Shown: positions 9,970 through 18,911 of the stretch, piece after piece
Layout: each line of letters opens with the position of its first letter
How positions within the stretch are numbered: the first letter of the stretch is position 1
From: an uncultured Sulfurovum sp.
Lineage (GTDB): Bacteria; Campylobacterota; Campylobacteria; Campylobacterales; Sulfurovaceae
DNA: 57,221 nucleotides
Direction: 5' to 3'
Assembly (NCBI GenBank): GCA_902727895.1
Contig: CACVAP010000002.1
Location: 1-57,221 of the forward strand
Notes under the pieces: model-generated
What the model was told of the DNA's origin: nothing
The model's input: only the letters and a program-made list of their open reading frames with translations
Database searches by the model: none
Program-made: the position numbers and the translations under genes

Positions 9970-10626
9970 ATGAATATAAAAGTAAATATTAAGCAAATAT
10001 TTGTAGTCTCTCTTACTGCAATGTTTTTGCTAGCTTGTAGTGACAAAGATGCTGTCAATGAGTATGACAAACCAGCACTTCATTGGTATCAAAGTATTGT
10101 AAAAGAAGTAGGAACAGTTAACTTAGACAAAGCAGACAACCTTTATATATCACTAAGAAGTGAGCATACACGTTCTCCATTATTACCTACAGCTACAATG
10201 TTGTTGGCTAATGCACATATGGAAGATCAAGCATACATTATGGCAGACTACTATTTAGATGAGTATTTAAAAAAATATGCATCAGGTGCTAATATAGAGC
10301 AAGCTAAGTTTTTAAAAATTAAAGCAGCATTTTTAGGTATTAAAGATGTTAATAAAGAGCAGAAACTTATGATTGATACTTTAACAGAAGTTGATAAATT
10401 TGTGAAAGCTTATCCTAATTCAATCTATTTGCCTGTTGTTTCAACCGTTAGAGTACGTTTACATATGAGCCAATACTTACTTAATGAAAATATTTCAAGC
10501 CTTTATAATAGACTAGGTAAGGACAAAGCAGCAGAAATTTATGAAAATAAAAATGCACACTCTCCACTAAATATAGCAGACATTAAAGCCCCTGAAATTG
10601 GTTTTATTGATGCTATTCTTAAATAA
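9970..10626 (+). CDS. bamD: Outer-membrane assembly lipoprotein BamD
   Basis: This is a 218-residue lipoprotein with a hydrophobic N-terminus and lipobox LLAC (lipidated Cys23). It is followed by alpha-helical TPR-type sequence, including an YxxSIVKEVGTVNLDKAD-like first helix and a DYYLDEYLKKYAS repeat. This matches the BamD/YfiO family, which scaffolds the BamA beta-barrel insertion machine on the periplasmic face of the outer membrane. The gene lies immediately upstream of lon (15 nt gap), the arrangement known in Campylobacter. AAGG precedes the ATG at 9970. It is slightly shorter than E. coli BamD (about 245 residues). Product class is secure from length, lipobox and synteny. Confidence 0.85.
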   Translation: MNIKVNIKQIFVVSLTAMFLLACSDKDAVNEYDKPALHWYQSIVKEVGTVNLDKADNLYISLRSEHTRSPLLPTATMLLANAHMEDQAYIMADYYLDEYLKKYASGANIEQAKFLKIKAAFLGIKDVNKEQKLMIDTLTEVDKFVKAYPNSIYLPVVSTVRVRLHMSQYLLNENISSLYNRLGKDKAAEIYENKNAHSPLNIADIKAPEIGFIDAILK

Positions 10627-10641
10627 GAACGAAAGAACTAA

Positions 10642-13077
10642 ATGCAGTTAAGTAATTACGACCCATTTCCTACGCAAGTACCTGTTGTTATAGAAGACAA
10701 CCTTTTTCTTTATCCTTTTATGATATCTCCTGTTTTTTTAACAAAATCAGAAGATATCGAAGCAGTCAGTTCTGCTATGGAAAAGAATTCACTTATTTTA
10801 TTAACAACAACTAAAGACGGTGTTGAAGGTTCAAGAAAAGAGGATGATTTACATAAAATAGGTGTCATTGGCTCTATTATGCGTAAAGTCAATATACCTG
10901 ATGGACGTGTCAAAATCTTGTTTCAAGGAATGGCGAGAGGTGAACTTGTAGGCGAATTAGAAACTGTAAAAGTTGATGAAGTCTCATTTCAAAGTTCAAT
11001 GGTTCATTTACTTGAAAACAAAAATTTTGACCAGTTAAAAGTTTCGGCTTTAATTGGTGTACTCAATGAAAAAATAAAGCTTTTTTCAAAAGTAAACAAT
11101 AATATTCCAGCAGACTTATTAAAAACAATTTCTGAAACAGATGATCCTTATAGAATTGTTGATTTAGTATCTTCTTTGTTAAAACTCTCAAAAACGGTAG
11201 CGTATGAAGTATATGCAAATGATGATGTTGAAAAACGTCTTCTTCAGGTTATAGACATTATTGCTTCTGAGATGGAGGCTGCAAGAGTTGAAAAAGAGAT
11301 TCGATCCAAAGTACACACAAAGATTGAGCAAACTAACAAAGAGTACTTTTTAAAAGAACAAATTAAAGAGATTAACAAAGAGTTAGGAGTAGATGCTCAA
11401 AGAGAAGAAGAGCTAGATGAGTTTAGAAAGAAACTAGAAAAGATTAAACCTCATGTAGAGGAAGATGCTTTTAAAGAGATAGAAAAGCAGCTAGAACGTT
11501 TTGCACGTATGCATGCTGACTCTGGAGAGTCTGGACAAATTCAAACGTATTTAGAATGGGTATTTGAACTTCCATTTGGAGAACTTACTTCACATGCATT
11601 GAAAGTGAAAGATGTACAGGAAGCATTAGATCGGGATCATTTCTCTTTAGAAAAGCCTAAGGGGCGTATAGTAGAGTTTTTCTCAGTACGTGAACTAGCA
11701 GAAAAAAGAGAAATGATTTTAGATGGTAGTGCAGGTACCATTCTTTGTTTTTCAGGACCTCCAGGTGTAGGTAAGACTTCTTTAGCAAACTCTATTGCAA
11801 AAGCTTTAAATCGTCCATTGGTAAGAATTGCCTTAGGTGGATTAGAAGATGTAACTGAACTAAGAGGACATAGAAGAACTTACATTGGAGCAATGCCTGG
11901 TCGTTTAGCACAAGGACTTATTACAGCTAAAAGTATGGATCCAGTAATTGTACTAGATGAAATAGATAAAGTAGGAAGAAGTCAACGTGGTGATCCTACA
12001 GCAGTTCTTTTAGAGATTTTAGATCCTGAACAAAATAAAGAGTATCGGGATCATTATTTAAACTTTGACATGGACTTAAGTAAAGCCATTTTTATTGCTA
12101 CAGCGAATGATGTAGGACAAATTTCAGCACCACTTCGTGATCGTATGGAATTTATTGAAGTTAGTTCATATACGCCAAATGAAAAGCTAGAAATTGCTAA
12201 GCAGTATTTAATTCCTCAAGAATTAAAAAAACATGCGCTTAATGAAAAAGAATTTGAAATTACGGATAAAGCATTAAAACTACTTATAGATGAATATACC
12301 AGAGAACCAGGCGTTCGTGGTTTACGTCGTAAGGTAGCTGGACTTATGCGTAAGGTAGCGTTAAAACTTCTTATGGATGAATCTATTGATAAGATAAAAA
12401 TTAAGGTAAAAGATTTACCAGAATTTGCAGATAAAAAAGTATTTGAAATCTCTGCCATTGACACAGCACCTCTTTTAGGGGTGGTCAATGGTTTAGCATG
12501 GACAGCTGTTGGTGGAGATGTTCTTAAAATAGAAGCCATTAAACTTCGTGGAAAAGGTACGGTAAAACTTACAGGTAGTCTTGGGGATGTTATGAAAGAA
12601 TCAGCACATATTGCTTTTTCTGTTGTAAAACTTTTAATTGATTCTGGAACGTTAGCCATTAATAAACAACTTATACCTCTTAATGCTAAAGAGAATGAGA
12701 CAGAAGAAAATGTTGATGTGAGTGCAATTTATAAACGTTTTGATTTACATATTCATGTACCTGAAGGTGCAACGCCTAAAGATGGACCATCAGCTGGTAT
12801 TACCATGGCAGTTGCCATTGCTTCTATTTTGTCAGAAAAGAAAGTAGACAATGCTATAGCCATGACAGGTGAGTTAACTTTAACTGGGAAAGTACTTCCT
12901 ATTGGAGGATTAAAAGAAAAACTTATTGCAGCTTATAAGGCTGGAGTAACGAAAGCTTTAGTTCCACAAAAGAATTATGAACGAGATTTAGATGAAATTC
13001 CAGATGAAGTAAAAAATGCCATGCAAATTATAGGGGTTTCTGTAATAGATGAGGTTTTAGATGAAGCATTGGTATAG
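10642..13077 (+). CDS. lon: ATP-dependent Lon protease (LonA)
   Basis: At 811 residues this has the usual LonA length. It contains an N-terminal LAN substrate-binding domain (about 1-200), a coiled-coil linker, an AAA+ domain with Walker [10 protein letters not shown] (about residues 373-381) and Walker [12 protein letters not shown], and a C-terminal protease domain. The catalytic dyad is Ser717 in KDGPSAGI and Lys760 in GGLKEKL, spaced 43 residues as in E. coli (S679/K722). It degrades misfolded and regulatory proteins in the cytoplasm. It is co-transcribed with bamD (15 nt gap) and its stop codon lies within a strong terminator hairpin. No heat-shock operator was recognised upstream. Confidence 0.98.
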   Translation: MQLSNYDPFPTQVPVVIEDNLFLYPFMISPVFLTKSEDIEAVSSAMEKNSLILLTTTKDGVEGSRKEDDLHKIGVIGSIMRKVNIPDGRVKILFQGMARGELVGELETVKVDEVSFQSSMVHLLENKNFDQLKVSALIGVLNEKIKLFSKVNNNIPADLLKTISETDDPYRIVDLVSSLLKLSKTVAYEVYANDDVEKRLLQVIDIIASEMEAARVEKEIRSKVHTKIEQTNKEYFLKEQIKEINKELGVDAQREEELDEFRKKLEKIKPHVEEDAFKEIEKQLERFARMHADSGESGQIQTYLEWVFELPFGELTSHALKVKDVQEALDRDHFSLEKPKGRIVEFFSVRELAEKREMILDGSAGTILCFSGPPGVGKTSLANSIAKALNRPLVRIALGGLEDVTELRGHRRTYIGAMPGRLAQGLITAKSMDPVIVLDEIDKVGRSQRGDPTAVLLEILDPEQNKEYRDHYLNFDMDLSKAIFIATANDVGQISAPLRDRMEFIEVSSYTPNEKLEIAKQYLIPQELKKHALNEKEFEITDKALKLLIDEYTREPGVRGLRRKVAGLMRKVALKLLMDESIDKIKIKVKDLPEFADKKVFEISAIDTAPLLGVVNGLAWTAVGGDVLKIEAIKLRGKGTVKLTGSLGDVMKESAHIAFSVVKLLIDSGTLAINKQLIPLNAKENETEENVDVSAIYKRFDLHIHVPEGATPKDGPSAGITMAVAIASILSEKKVDNAIAMTGELTLTGKVLPIGGLKEKLIAAYKAGVTKALVPQKNYERDLDEIPDEVKNAMQIIGVSVIDEVLDEALV

Positions 13078-13106
13078 GTTCAAATAGTGAACCTATACTT
13101 TTTCTT
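13072..13106 (+). terminator. Rho-independent terminator of bamD-lon
   Basis: GTATAGGTTCA (13072-13082) and TGAACCTATAC (13088-13098) form a perfect 11-bp stem with a 5-nt loop, followed by TTTTTCTTTT. The stem includes the lon stop codon (13075-13077). Confidence 0.9.
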
Positions 13107-13727
13107 TTAAAGGATACTACGGATAGCGTCTTCAAACTCTTGATGATCAACTTTTCCTGAAAATGAGTATTCTGTAACACCATCTTTAACTAAAAGGGTG
13201 AACGGTAAGATACCACTCCATCCATAGGTGTTTTTTATAAAATAGAGTAGTCTACTGGCTTCATCTTTATCTATAATTGGGTAATTCATATCAAATCTTT
13301 GTATAAGCCTTTGAGCTGTTGCCTGACTCATTTGATCTTGTGCTTGTAGTGCAACTATATTGAGGTTCTGTCCATATTTTCTTTGCATACTTTTTATAAA
13401 TGGCATCTCTTCAAAGCAGTATTCACACTCTTTACCAAAAAGTTGTACAAGTACAATTTTACCTTGGTATTGAGGGAAAAGAAAACCATTACTTTTTTCT
13501 TGAATAGTGATAAGAGGACCTTGTACAGTTTTTAATTGATGAGAATCTCCTTGTGTTGATACTACTGAAGGTAGCTGAGTAGGTGTCGTTGTTATTGGGG
13601 CAGGGGTATGAATTGGTGTGGAAGATACTACAGGATAATTATTATTTGTCGTAATCTTTTTCTCAATACAACCATTGATACTTAAACTAAATAGTAAAAG
13701 TGAGAAGCCTAGAAAGGTCTTTTTCAT
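13107..13727 (-). CDS. Thioredoxin-fold lipoprotein (TlpA/ResA-like)
   Basis: This 206-residue protein has lipobox SINGC (Cys20), a Pro/Thr-rich spacer (about 30-60) and a TlpA-like thioredoxin domain (about 70-206). The redox motif is CEYC (Cys101, Cys104), preceded by IVLVQLFGKE and followed by EEMPF. An ILPFTLLV segment supplies the expected cis-Pro. Such lipoproteins reduce or oxidise periplasmic thiols, for example during cytochrome c maturation; the actual partner cannot be told here. It is convergent with lon and not in an operon. The lipid anchor implies the periplasmic face of a membrane. Confidence 0.82.
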   Translation of the reverse strand: MKKTFLGFSLLLFSLSINGCIEKKITTNNNYPVVSSTPIHTPAPITTTPTQLPSVVSTQGDSHQLKTVQGPLITIQEKSNGFLFPQYQGKIVLVQLFGKECEYCFEEMPFIKSMQRKYGQNLNIVALQAQDQMSQATAQRLIQRFDMNYPIIDKDEASRLLYFIKNTYGWSGILPFTLLVKDGVTEYSFSGKVDHQEFEDAIRSIL

Positions 13728-13818
13728 GCATTTTCCTTTTGTGATATTTAGACATATTATAGCTTCTCATAATAAACACAAGGTAAATAAAGAAGCCTCA
13801 GTTTTAACTTTTTATAGG

Positions 13819-13824
13819 TATAAT
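13819..13824 (+). promoter_or_regulatory. -10 box upstream of the DAHP synthase gene
   Basis: TATAAT within GGTATAATC, 75 nt before the start codon. The upstream sequence is T-rich and has no clear -35, as is typical of this phylum. Confidence 0.5.
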
Positions 13825-13898
13825 CTCCGAATTAATTTTTCAAACTGAGTTTATATGTCAATAGATAAAGTTAAATTCAGATTTATAAGGATAAGAGA

Positions 13899-15242
13899 AT
13901 GAACTGGACACCAAGTTCTTGGAGAGATTTTCCAATCAAGCAGCAACCAACATACGTAGACCAAGAAGCACTTAAAAGTGTTGAAGCAGAGCTTAGTTCT
14001 TACCCCCCTCTAATTTTTGCAGGAGAAGCTAGAAAGCTGAAAGAACAATTAGCAAAAGTAGGAAGAGGAGAAGCATTTTTACTTCAAGGTGGAGACTGTG
14101 CAGAAAGTTTTACTGATTTTAATACACCAAACATTAAAAACTTTTTCAAACTAATGTTACAAATGAATATGGTTATGATGTATTCTACAGGTAAACCAGT
14201 TATTAAAGTAGGAAGAATTGCAGGGCAATTTGCAAAACCAAGATCTTCAGATTTAGAAGAGATAGATGGTGTTAGCCTTCCTTCTTACCGTGGAGATATT
14301 ATTAACGGTATTGAGTTTACTGAAGAAGCTAGAATTCCTAATCCTCAGAATATGGTACGTGCATATAATCAGTCAGCAGCAACACAAAACCTTATAAGAG
14401 CTTTTGCTAGAGGTGGATTGGCAGACTTAAATAAAGTACATAAATGGAATCTTGACTTTATTAAAGACAATGAATTAGGTCAAAAATATGAAGAGTTATC
14501 TAATAAAATTGACAATGCTGTTAAATTTATGGGGGCATGTGGGCTTTCTTCTGATGCTGTACCTCAATTACATCAAACAACTATTTTTAGTTCACATGAA
14601 GCGTTATTATTAAATTATGAAGAGGCATTAACTAAGAAAGATTCAGAAGTTGATAATAAGTATTATGACTGTTCAGCACACATGTTATGGATAGGTGATA
14701 GAACTAGAGATTTATCTGATGCACATATTGAATATTTTAGAGGTATTGCAAATCCTATTGGTTGTAAAGTTGGACCAACGATGGGTGAAGATGAATTAAT
14801 TCAATTGATTGATGCATTGAACCCTGAAAATGAAGAGGGTAGATTAAACCTTATTGTTCGTATGGGTGCAAGTAAAATTCAAGAGTTCTTCCCTAAACTT
14901 CTTAAAAAAGTTAGAGATGAAGGTCGACATGTTGTTTGGTCATGTGACCCAATGCATGGAAATGTTGAGAAAAGTTCAACTGGTTATAAGACAAGGGATT
15001 TTGAGAATATCTTGTCTGAAGTAGAGCAATTCTTTAGCATTCATAAAGAGATGGGAACCATTGCTGGTGGAATTCACTTAGAGATGACAGGGAATGATGT
15101 AACTGAGTGTACTGGTTCAGCATCTTGTGCCATTACAGCAGAAGATTTAAGTAGCCGTTACCACACACAATGTGATCCAAGATTAAATGCTAGTCAAGCA
15201 TTAGAGCTGTCATTTATGATTGGTGAAATGATTAACGAGTAG
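13899..15242 (+). CDS. aroF: Class II 3-deoxy-7-phosphoheptulonate (DAHP) synthase
   Basis: The 447-residue enzyme condenses phosphoenolpyruvate and erythrose 4-phosphate, the first step of the shikimate pathway. It is clearly of the class II (plant/Helicobacter-type) family: it opens with WTPSSWRDFPIKQQPTY and contains LLQGGDCAESF, KPVIKVGRIAGQFAKPRS, HMLWIGDRTRDL and CKVGPTM. The C-terminal metal-binding region reads GGIHLEMTGNDVTECTG. Length matches the family (about 445-460). RBS AAGGAT precedes the ATG at 13899. It appears to be a single-gene unit. Cells of this phylum use this family instead of E. coli-type AroFGH; the symbol follows Campylobacter/Helicobacter usage. Confidence 0.95.
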   Translation: MNWTPSSWRDFPIKQQPTYVDQEALKSVEAELSSYPPLIFAGEARKLKEQLAKVGRGEAFLLQGGDCAESFTDFNTPNIKNFFKLMLQMNMVMMYSTGKPVIKVGRIAGQFAKPRSSDLEEIDGVSLPSYRGDIINGIEFTEEARIPNPQNMVRAYNQSAATQNLIRAFARGGLADLNKVHKWNLDFIKDNELGQKYEELSNKIDNAVKFMGACGLSSDAVPQLHQTTIFSSHEALLLNYEEALTKKDSEVDNKYYDCSAHMLWIGDRTRDLSDAHIEYFRGIANPIGCKVGPTMGEDELIQLIDALNPENEEGRLNLIVRMGASKIQEFFPKLLKKVRDEGRHVVWSCDPMHGNVEKSSTGYKTRDFENILSEVEQFFSIHKEMGTIAGGIHLEMTGNDVTECTGSASCAITAEDLSSRYHTQCDPRLNASQALELSFMIGEMINE

Positions 15243-15251
15243 TGCATTAAA

Positions 15252-15311
15252 TTAAAGTCTAGCTCCTGTAGGGTCGGCTTTAGCCGACGTTCTAGAAGTA
15301 TTAGACTTTAA
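15252..15311. repeat. Palindromic element at the DAHP synthase / nth junction
   Basis: An inner hairpin GTCGGC-TTTA-GCCGAC (15273-15288) is enclosed by perfect 10-bp outer arms TTAAAGTCTA (15252-15261) and TAGACTTTAA (15302-15311). The right arm overlaps the nth stop codon. The GC-rich core contrasts with the AT-rich surroundings and resembles small dispersed REP/MITE-like palindromes. It could act as a bidirectional terminator between the convergent genes. Confidence 0.6.
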
Positions 15312-15957
15312 AAGTCTCAGATGTTCTACAATGCTTCTCCATAAAACACCCCTCACATTCAGGTTTTACAGCTTTACACTTATAGCGTCCAAAAAGTACC
15401 ATCGCTTGGTGTAAGAGATGTAAATCAGTTTTAAACTTTTTACTTAACGTTTCTTCTGTTTTTGTAGCTGTTTTATCAGCACTTAATCCTAAACGATGAG
15501 CGACTCTAAATACATGAGTATCTACAGCCATTAAATTAGCCCCAAAATATTCTATCATCACAACATTGGCTGTTTTTTGACCAACACCTGCAAGTTTTAC
15601 CAATTCATCTCTTTCATTGGGAATCTCACCATTATAGTTTTCTATGACAGATTGAGCCATTTTAATAAGGTTCTTTGCTTTGTTATTAAAAAAAGAACAG
15701 GTATTAAGATAGGACTTTACTTCATCTAAATCTGCATTGGCAAGTGTAATAGGATCAGGGTAGGCTTTGAAAAGTGCTGGAGATATAATGTTAACTCGCT
15801 TATCAGTACATTGTGCTGAGAGCATTACTGCAATAAGTAGTTCATAAATATTGGTATAGGTTAATTCCGTTAAAGAGTCTGGGTACTGTTCAAGAAAAAT
15901 AGTTTTAATTTCTTCAATTTCTTTTTTTGTTGCTGGTTTGATTTTTTTTGTTGCCAT
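15301..15957 (-). CDS. nth: Endonuclease III, DNA glycosylase/AP lyase
   Basis: This 218-residue base-excision repair enzyme removes oxidised pyrimidines. The helix-hairpin-helix reads LAGVGQKTANVV with catalytic Lys128, and the catalytic Asp is Asp146 in AVDTHVFRV. The [4Fe-4S] cluster ligands are Cys194, Cys201, Cys204 and Cys210 in the standard C-x6-C-x2-C-x5-C spacing. Length is typical (E. coli 211). The Lys-rich N-terminus (MATKKIKPATKK) is as in relatives. It is monocistronic, and its stop codon overlaps a palindromic element shared with the convergent gene. Confidence 0.97.
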   Translation of the reverse strand: MATKKIKPATKKEIEEIKTIFLEQYPDSLTELTYTNIYELLIAVMLSAQCTDKRVNIISPALFKAYPDPITLANADLDEVKSYLNTCSFFNNKAKNLIKMAQSVIENYNGEIPNERDELVKLAGVGQKTANVVMIEYFGANLMAVDTHVFRVAHRLGLSADKTATKTEETLSKKFKTDLHLLHQAMVLFGRYKCKAVKPECEGCFMEKHCRTSETFKV

Positions 15958-16040
15958 AATTTATCATCTTTATATAATCTTTTCGTATTATACTTAATAA
16001 ACTAATAGTTATGATTTACTAATCATTTACCAATTAATGT

Positions 16041-16046
16041 TATAAT
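16041..16046 (+). promoter_or_regulatory. -10 box upstream of peb4-fba
   Basis: TATAAT, 30 nt before the TTG start of the peptidyl-prolyl isomerase gene, in the 119-bp divergent spacer with nth. Confidence 0.5.
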
Positions 16047-16076
16047 ATATCATTAATATATTTATAAGGTATAGAA

Positions 16077-16892
16077 TTGAGAAAAATATTTCAAATGTTT
16101 TTATTTTTATCTTCATTAATGACCAGTGTTTTATCAGCAGATGAAGTACTTGCCATAGTTGATGGTGAAAATATTAGTAAAGAAGATGTTAACGAGTTTG
16201 TGGTTAAGAGTATTCCTGGTGCAACGTTTAATACTTTAAATAATGTTCAAAAAGAATCAGTTATAAATCAAATGGTTGAGCGTAGACTTTTTTTAGAAGA
16301 TGCTAAAGAACTTAAAATAGAAGATGAGTCAGAATATCAACAAGCCTTAAAAAAGTTAAAAGAGAATCTTATACTTGATTATTGGATGAAGAAAAAAGTT
16401 GAAGAGATAGAAATATCTGAGAAAGAAGCTAAGCAATATTATTTAAATAATTCAAAAAGATTTTTAAAACCTGCTTCTGTCAAGGTACGTCATATTTTAG
16501 TGCCCACTGAAGATGAAGCAATTACTTTGATTGCAGAACTTGAATTGACTACGATATTAAAAGAAAAATTTATAGCATTGGCACATTCAGAATCTACTGG
16601 ACCTAGTGCTGTCAATGGTGGTGAATTAGATTGGTTTGTGTATGAGCAAATGGTACCAGAGTTTTCAGAGGCTGCTTTTAAATTAAAAGTTGGAAGTATT
16701 ACAAAAAAAGCTGTTAAAACACAATTTGGTTATCATATTATCTACTTAGTAGATAAAAAAGAGGAAGGTTCAATTTCTTATAAAATGGCAAGAGCTGAAA
16801 TTGTTAAATCTTTGCGTTTATTGAGATTTAAAACAAAATTAGCGAAGTTAAGTAAAAAATTGAAAAAAACAGCGAAGATTATTGTAAAATAA
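16077..16892 (+). CDS. peb4: Periplasmic peptidyl-prolyl cis-trans isomerase/chaperone (PEB4/Cbf2, SurA-like)
   Basis: 271 residues with a signal peptide cleaved near VLSA-DEV, a SurA-like N-terminal helical chaperone region (about 30-130) and a parvulin (PpiC) domain (about 135-235) with VKVRHILVPTEDEA and FGYHIIYLVDKKE. It helps outer-membrane proteins fold in the periplasm. The start is TTG at 16077, chosen because AAGG lies 7 nt upstream and the signal peptide begins there. It lies 25 bp upstream of fba, the same pair as Cj0596-Cj0597 and HP0175-HP0176, which supports the PEB4 assignment. The Lys-rich C-terminal tail is typical. Confidence 0.92.
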   Translation: MRKIFQMFLFLSSLMTSVLSADEVLAIVDGENISKEDVNEFVVKSIPGATFNTLNNVQKESVINQMVERRLFLEDAKELKIEDESEYQQALKKLKENLILDYWMKKKVEEIEISEKEAKQYYLNNSKRFLKPASVKVRHILVPTEDEAITLIAELELTTILKEKFIALAHSESTGPSAVNGGELDWFVYEQMVPEFSEAAFKLKVGSITKKAVKTQFGYHIIYLVDKKEEGSISYKMARAEIVKSLRLLRFKTKLAKLSKKLKKTAKIIVK

Positions 16893-16917
16893 TGAAAAAA
16901 AATGAAGGCAAAATAAA

Positions 16918-17991
16918 ATGAGCAAAAAAGTGTTAGATAGTTTACCATGTGGTGTTTTAAGTGGAAGTCAAGTTCAAGAACTTTTTGCAATAGCAAAAGA
17001 AGAAGGTTTTGCTATCCCTGCTGTGAATGTTGTAGGAACATCATCAATTAATGGTGTGCTAGAAGCAGCTGCAAAAGTTAATTCACCTGTTATTATTCAA
17101 TTTTCAAATGGTGGTGGTGAATTTTATGCTGGTAAAGGTATGCCTTCTGATAAACGAGGAGTACTTGGAACCATAGCTGGAGCACAGCATGTACATACTG
17201 TAGCAGAGGCTTATGGAGTACCAGTATTATTACATACTGACCATGCTGCTAGAAAACTTTTACCATGGATTGATGCACTTTTGGATGCTAGTGAAAAACA
17301 TTTTGAGATATTTGGAAGACCTCTTTTCTCATCACATATGATTGACCTTTCAGAAGAGCCTATAGAGGAAAACATTGGAACTTGTAAAGCTTATTTAGAG
17401 CGTATGTCTAAAATAGGAATTACTTTAGAGATTGAGCTTGGTGTAACAGGTGGAGAAGAAGATGGTGTTGATAATACAGAAATAGACAATGCACTGCTTT
17501 ATACACAACCCGAAGAGGTTGCTTATGCCTATGAAGAGCTATTAAAAGTTTCTCCTATGTTTACGATTGCAGCTTCATTTGGAAACGTTCATGGTGTTTA
17601 TAAACCTGGAAATGTTGTACTTACACCAACTATTCTAGACAATTCTCAAAAGTATATTCAAGAGAAATTTAATACAGCAGAAAAGCCTGTAGATTTTGTT
17701 TTTCACGGTGGTTCAGGTTCTACGCTTGAAGAGATTAGAGAAGGTATTGAATATGGTGTTGTCAAAATGAATATTGATACAGACACTCAATGGGCATATT
17801 GGGATGGTGTACGTTCATATGTTGATCAGTACCATGCATATTTACAATGCCAAATTGGTAATCCAGAAGGTGATGATAAACCAAATAAAAAGTATTATGA
17901 TCCAAGAAAATGGTTAAGAGAAGGTGAACTTTCAATTTCTAAACGTTTAGAACAGGCATTTTCTGATTTAAATTGTTTGGATAGAAACTAA
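16918..17991 (+). CDS. fba: Fructose-bisphosphate aldolase, class II
   Basis: This 357-residue zinc enzyme interconverts fructose 1,6-bisphosphate with DHAP and glyceraldehyde 3-phosphate. Family markers are FAIPAVNVVGTSSINGVLEA, the zinc-binding VLLHTDHAARK, LEIELGVTGGEEDGVDN, and VFHGGSGSTLEEI with VKMNIDTDTQWAYW for phosphate binding. Length fits the class IIA (E. coli FbaA-like) group. It follows peb4 by 25 bp and probably shares its promoter. A palindromic element begins at the base after the stop codon. Confidence 0.97.
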   Translation: MSKKVLDSLPCGVLSGSQVQELFAIAKEEGFAIPAVNVVGTSSINGVLEAAAKVNSPVIIQFSNGGGEFYAGKGMPSDKRGVLGTIAGAQHVHTVAEAYGVPVLLHTDHAARKLLPWIDALLDASEKHFEIFGRPLFSSHMIDLSEEPIEENIGTCKAYLERMSKIGITLEIELGVTGGEEDGVDNTEIDNALLYTQPEEVAYAYEELLKVSPMFTIAASFGNVHGVYKPGNVVLTPTILDNSQKYIQEKFNTAEKPVDFVFHGGSGSTLEEIREGIEYGVVKMNIDTDTQWAYWDGVRSYVDQYHAYLQCQIGNPEGDDKPNKKYYDPRKWLREGELSISKRLEQAFSDLNCLDRN

Positions 17992-18032
17992 CTTCGGCTT
18001 CGCTCAGCTACCGTTCCCTGAGCTTGTCGAAG
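17992..18032. repeat. REP-like GC-rich palindrome between fba and the PLP enzyme gene
   Basis: CTTCG (17992-17996) pairs with CGAAG (18028-18032) and GCTCAG (18002-18007) with CTGAGC (18018-18023), around loop CTACCGTTCC. The core CCCTGAGCTTGTCGAAGGG is, from memory, a dispersed palindromic sequence seen in many unrelated bacterial genomes. It begins directly after the fba stop codon and its right end supplies a Shine-Dalgarno-like GAAGGG to the next gene. Confidence 0.7.
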
Positions 18033-18044
18033 GGATTAGGTAGT

Positions 18045-18911
18045 ATGCATAATTCCCCAATTCAAAAAAAAATCTTCCAAAATAAAACCATTTACATAAA
18101 AAGGGATGATTTACTTTCTAAAGAATTCTCAGGAAATAAAGCACGCAAGTTTGCTTATTTTTTAGATTATGAGCTTCCTAATGTCAGGAAGATAGTCTCT
18201 TATGGTTCCAACCAATCTAATGCAATGTATTCACTGTCTGTTTTGGCTAAATTAAAAGCTTGGGAATTTGAATATTATATCACACATATTCCAGACTATT
18301 TAGAACAGAATCCTCAAGGAAACTATAAATATGCTCTTGAGAATGGAATGAATATGATTATTCAAGATCAGAAACCTCTAAAAAACACTATTAAAAATAA
18401 AGAGATACTTTTTATAGAAGAGGGTGGTCGTGAAGCTTATGCTGAGTATGGATTAAAGATATTAGCCCAAGAGATAGATACATGGAAGAAAGAACAAGGT
18501 TTTGAAAGCATAAATATTTTTTTGCCAGCAGGTACAGGGACAACAGCACTGTATTTACAAAAGAATTTTAAAGATAAAGTTTATACAGTTCCTTGTGTTG
18601 GTAATGAAGATTATTTAAAAGAGCAGTTTCAAATGTTAGAAGAAAATGAGGAGTTTTATCCTTTAATTACCAGCCCTTTTAAAAAAAGACACTTTGGTAA
18701 GTTGTATAGAGAGTCTTATAATATTTGGTTAGAATTACAAGAGAAAATGGGCATTGAGTTTGACTTACTTTATGATCCACATGGATGGCTAACTTTGTTA
18801 GAAAATCCACACATTTTTGATAAACCAGTACTCTACATTCATCAAGGTGGATTGATAGGAAATGAGAGTATGTTTCTAAGATATAAAAGGAAATATGATG
18901 AAAATATTTAG
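18045..18911 (+). CDS. PLP-dependent enzyme of the ACC deaminase / D-cysteine desulfhydrase family
   Basis: About 288 residues. Family signatures are IYIKRDDLLSKEFSGNKARK, with the predicted PLP Schiff-base Lys in SGNKARK, IVSYGSNQSNAMYSLSVLA, and the phosphate-binding loop LPAGTGTTALYLQ. Members degrade D-cysteine or 1-aminocyclopropane-1-carboxylate; substrate cannot be assigned, and it is somewhat shorter than characterised enzymes (about 330). ATG at 18045 is preferred over an in-frame TTG at 18024, because the latter lies inside the palindromic repeat and adds seven non-family residues. GAAGGG ends 10 nt before the ATG. The 3' end overlaps hisD, so the two are probably co-translated. Confidence 0.82.
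   Translation: MHNSPIQKKIFQNKTIYIKRDDLLSKEFSGNKARKFAYFLDYELPNVRKIVSYGSNQSNAMYSLSVLAKLKAWEFEYYITHIPDYLEQNPQGNYKYALENGMNMIIQDQKPLKNTIKNKEILFIEEGGREAYAEYGLKILAQEIDTWKKEQGFESINIFLPAGTGTTALYLQKNFKDKVYTVPCVGNEDYLKEQFQMLEENEEFYPLITSPFKKRHFGKLYRESYNIWLELQEKMGIEFDLLYDPHGWLTLLENPHIFDKPVLYIHQGGLIGNESMFLRYKRKYDENI

Noticed and set aside
12216..12659. Long open frame antisense to lon
   Set aside because: It lies wholly inside the protease-coding strand of lon, has no recognisable domain or RBS, and its composition mirrors the sense codons.
18024..18044. TTG start for the PLP enzyme gene
   Set aside because: It lies inside a palindromic repeat, and the seven added residues do not fit the family; ATG 18045 has a Shine-Dalgarno-like sequence at workable spacing.
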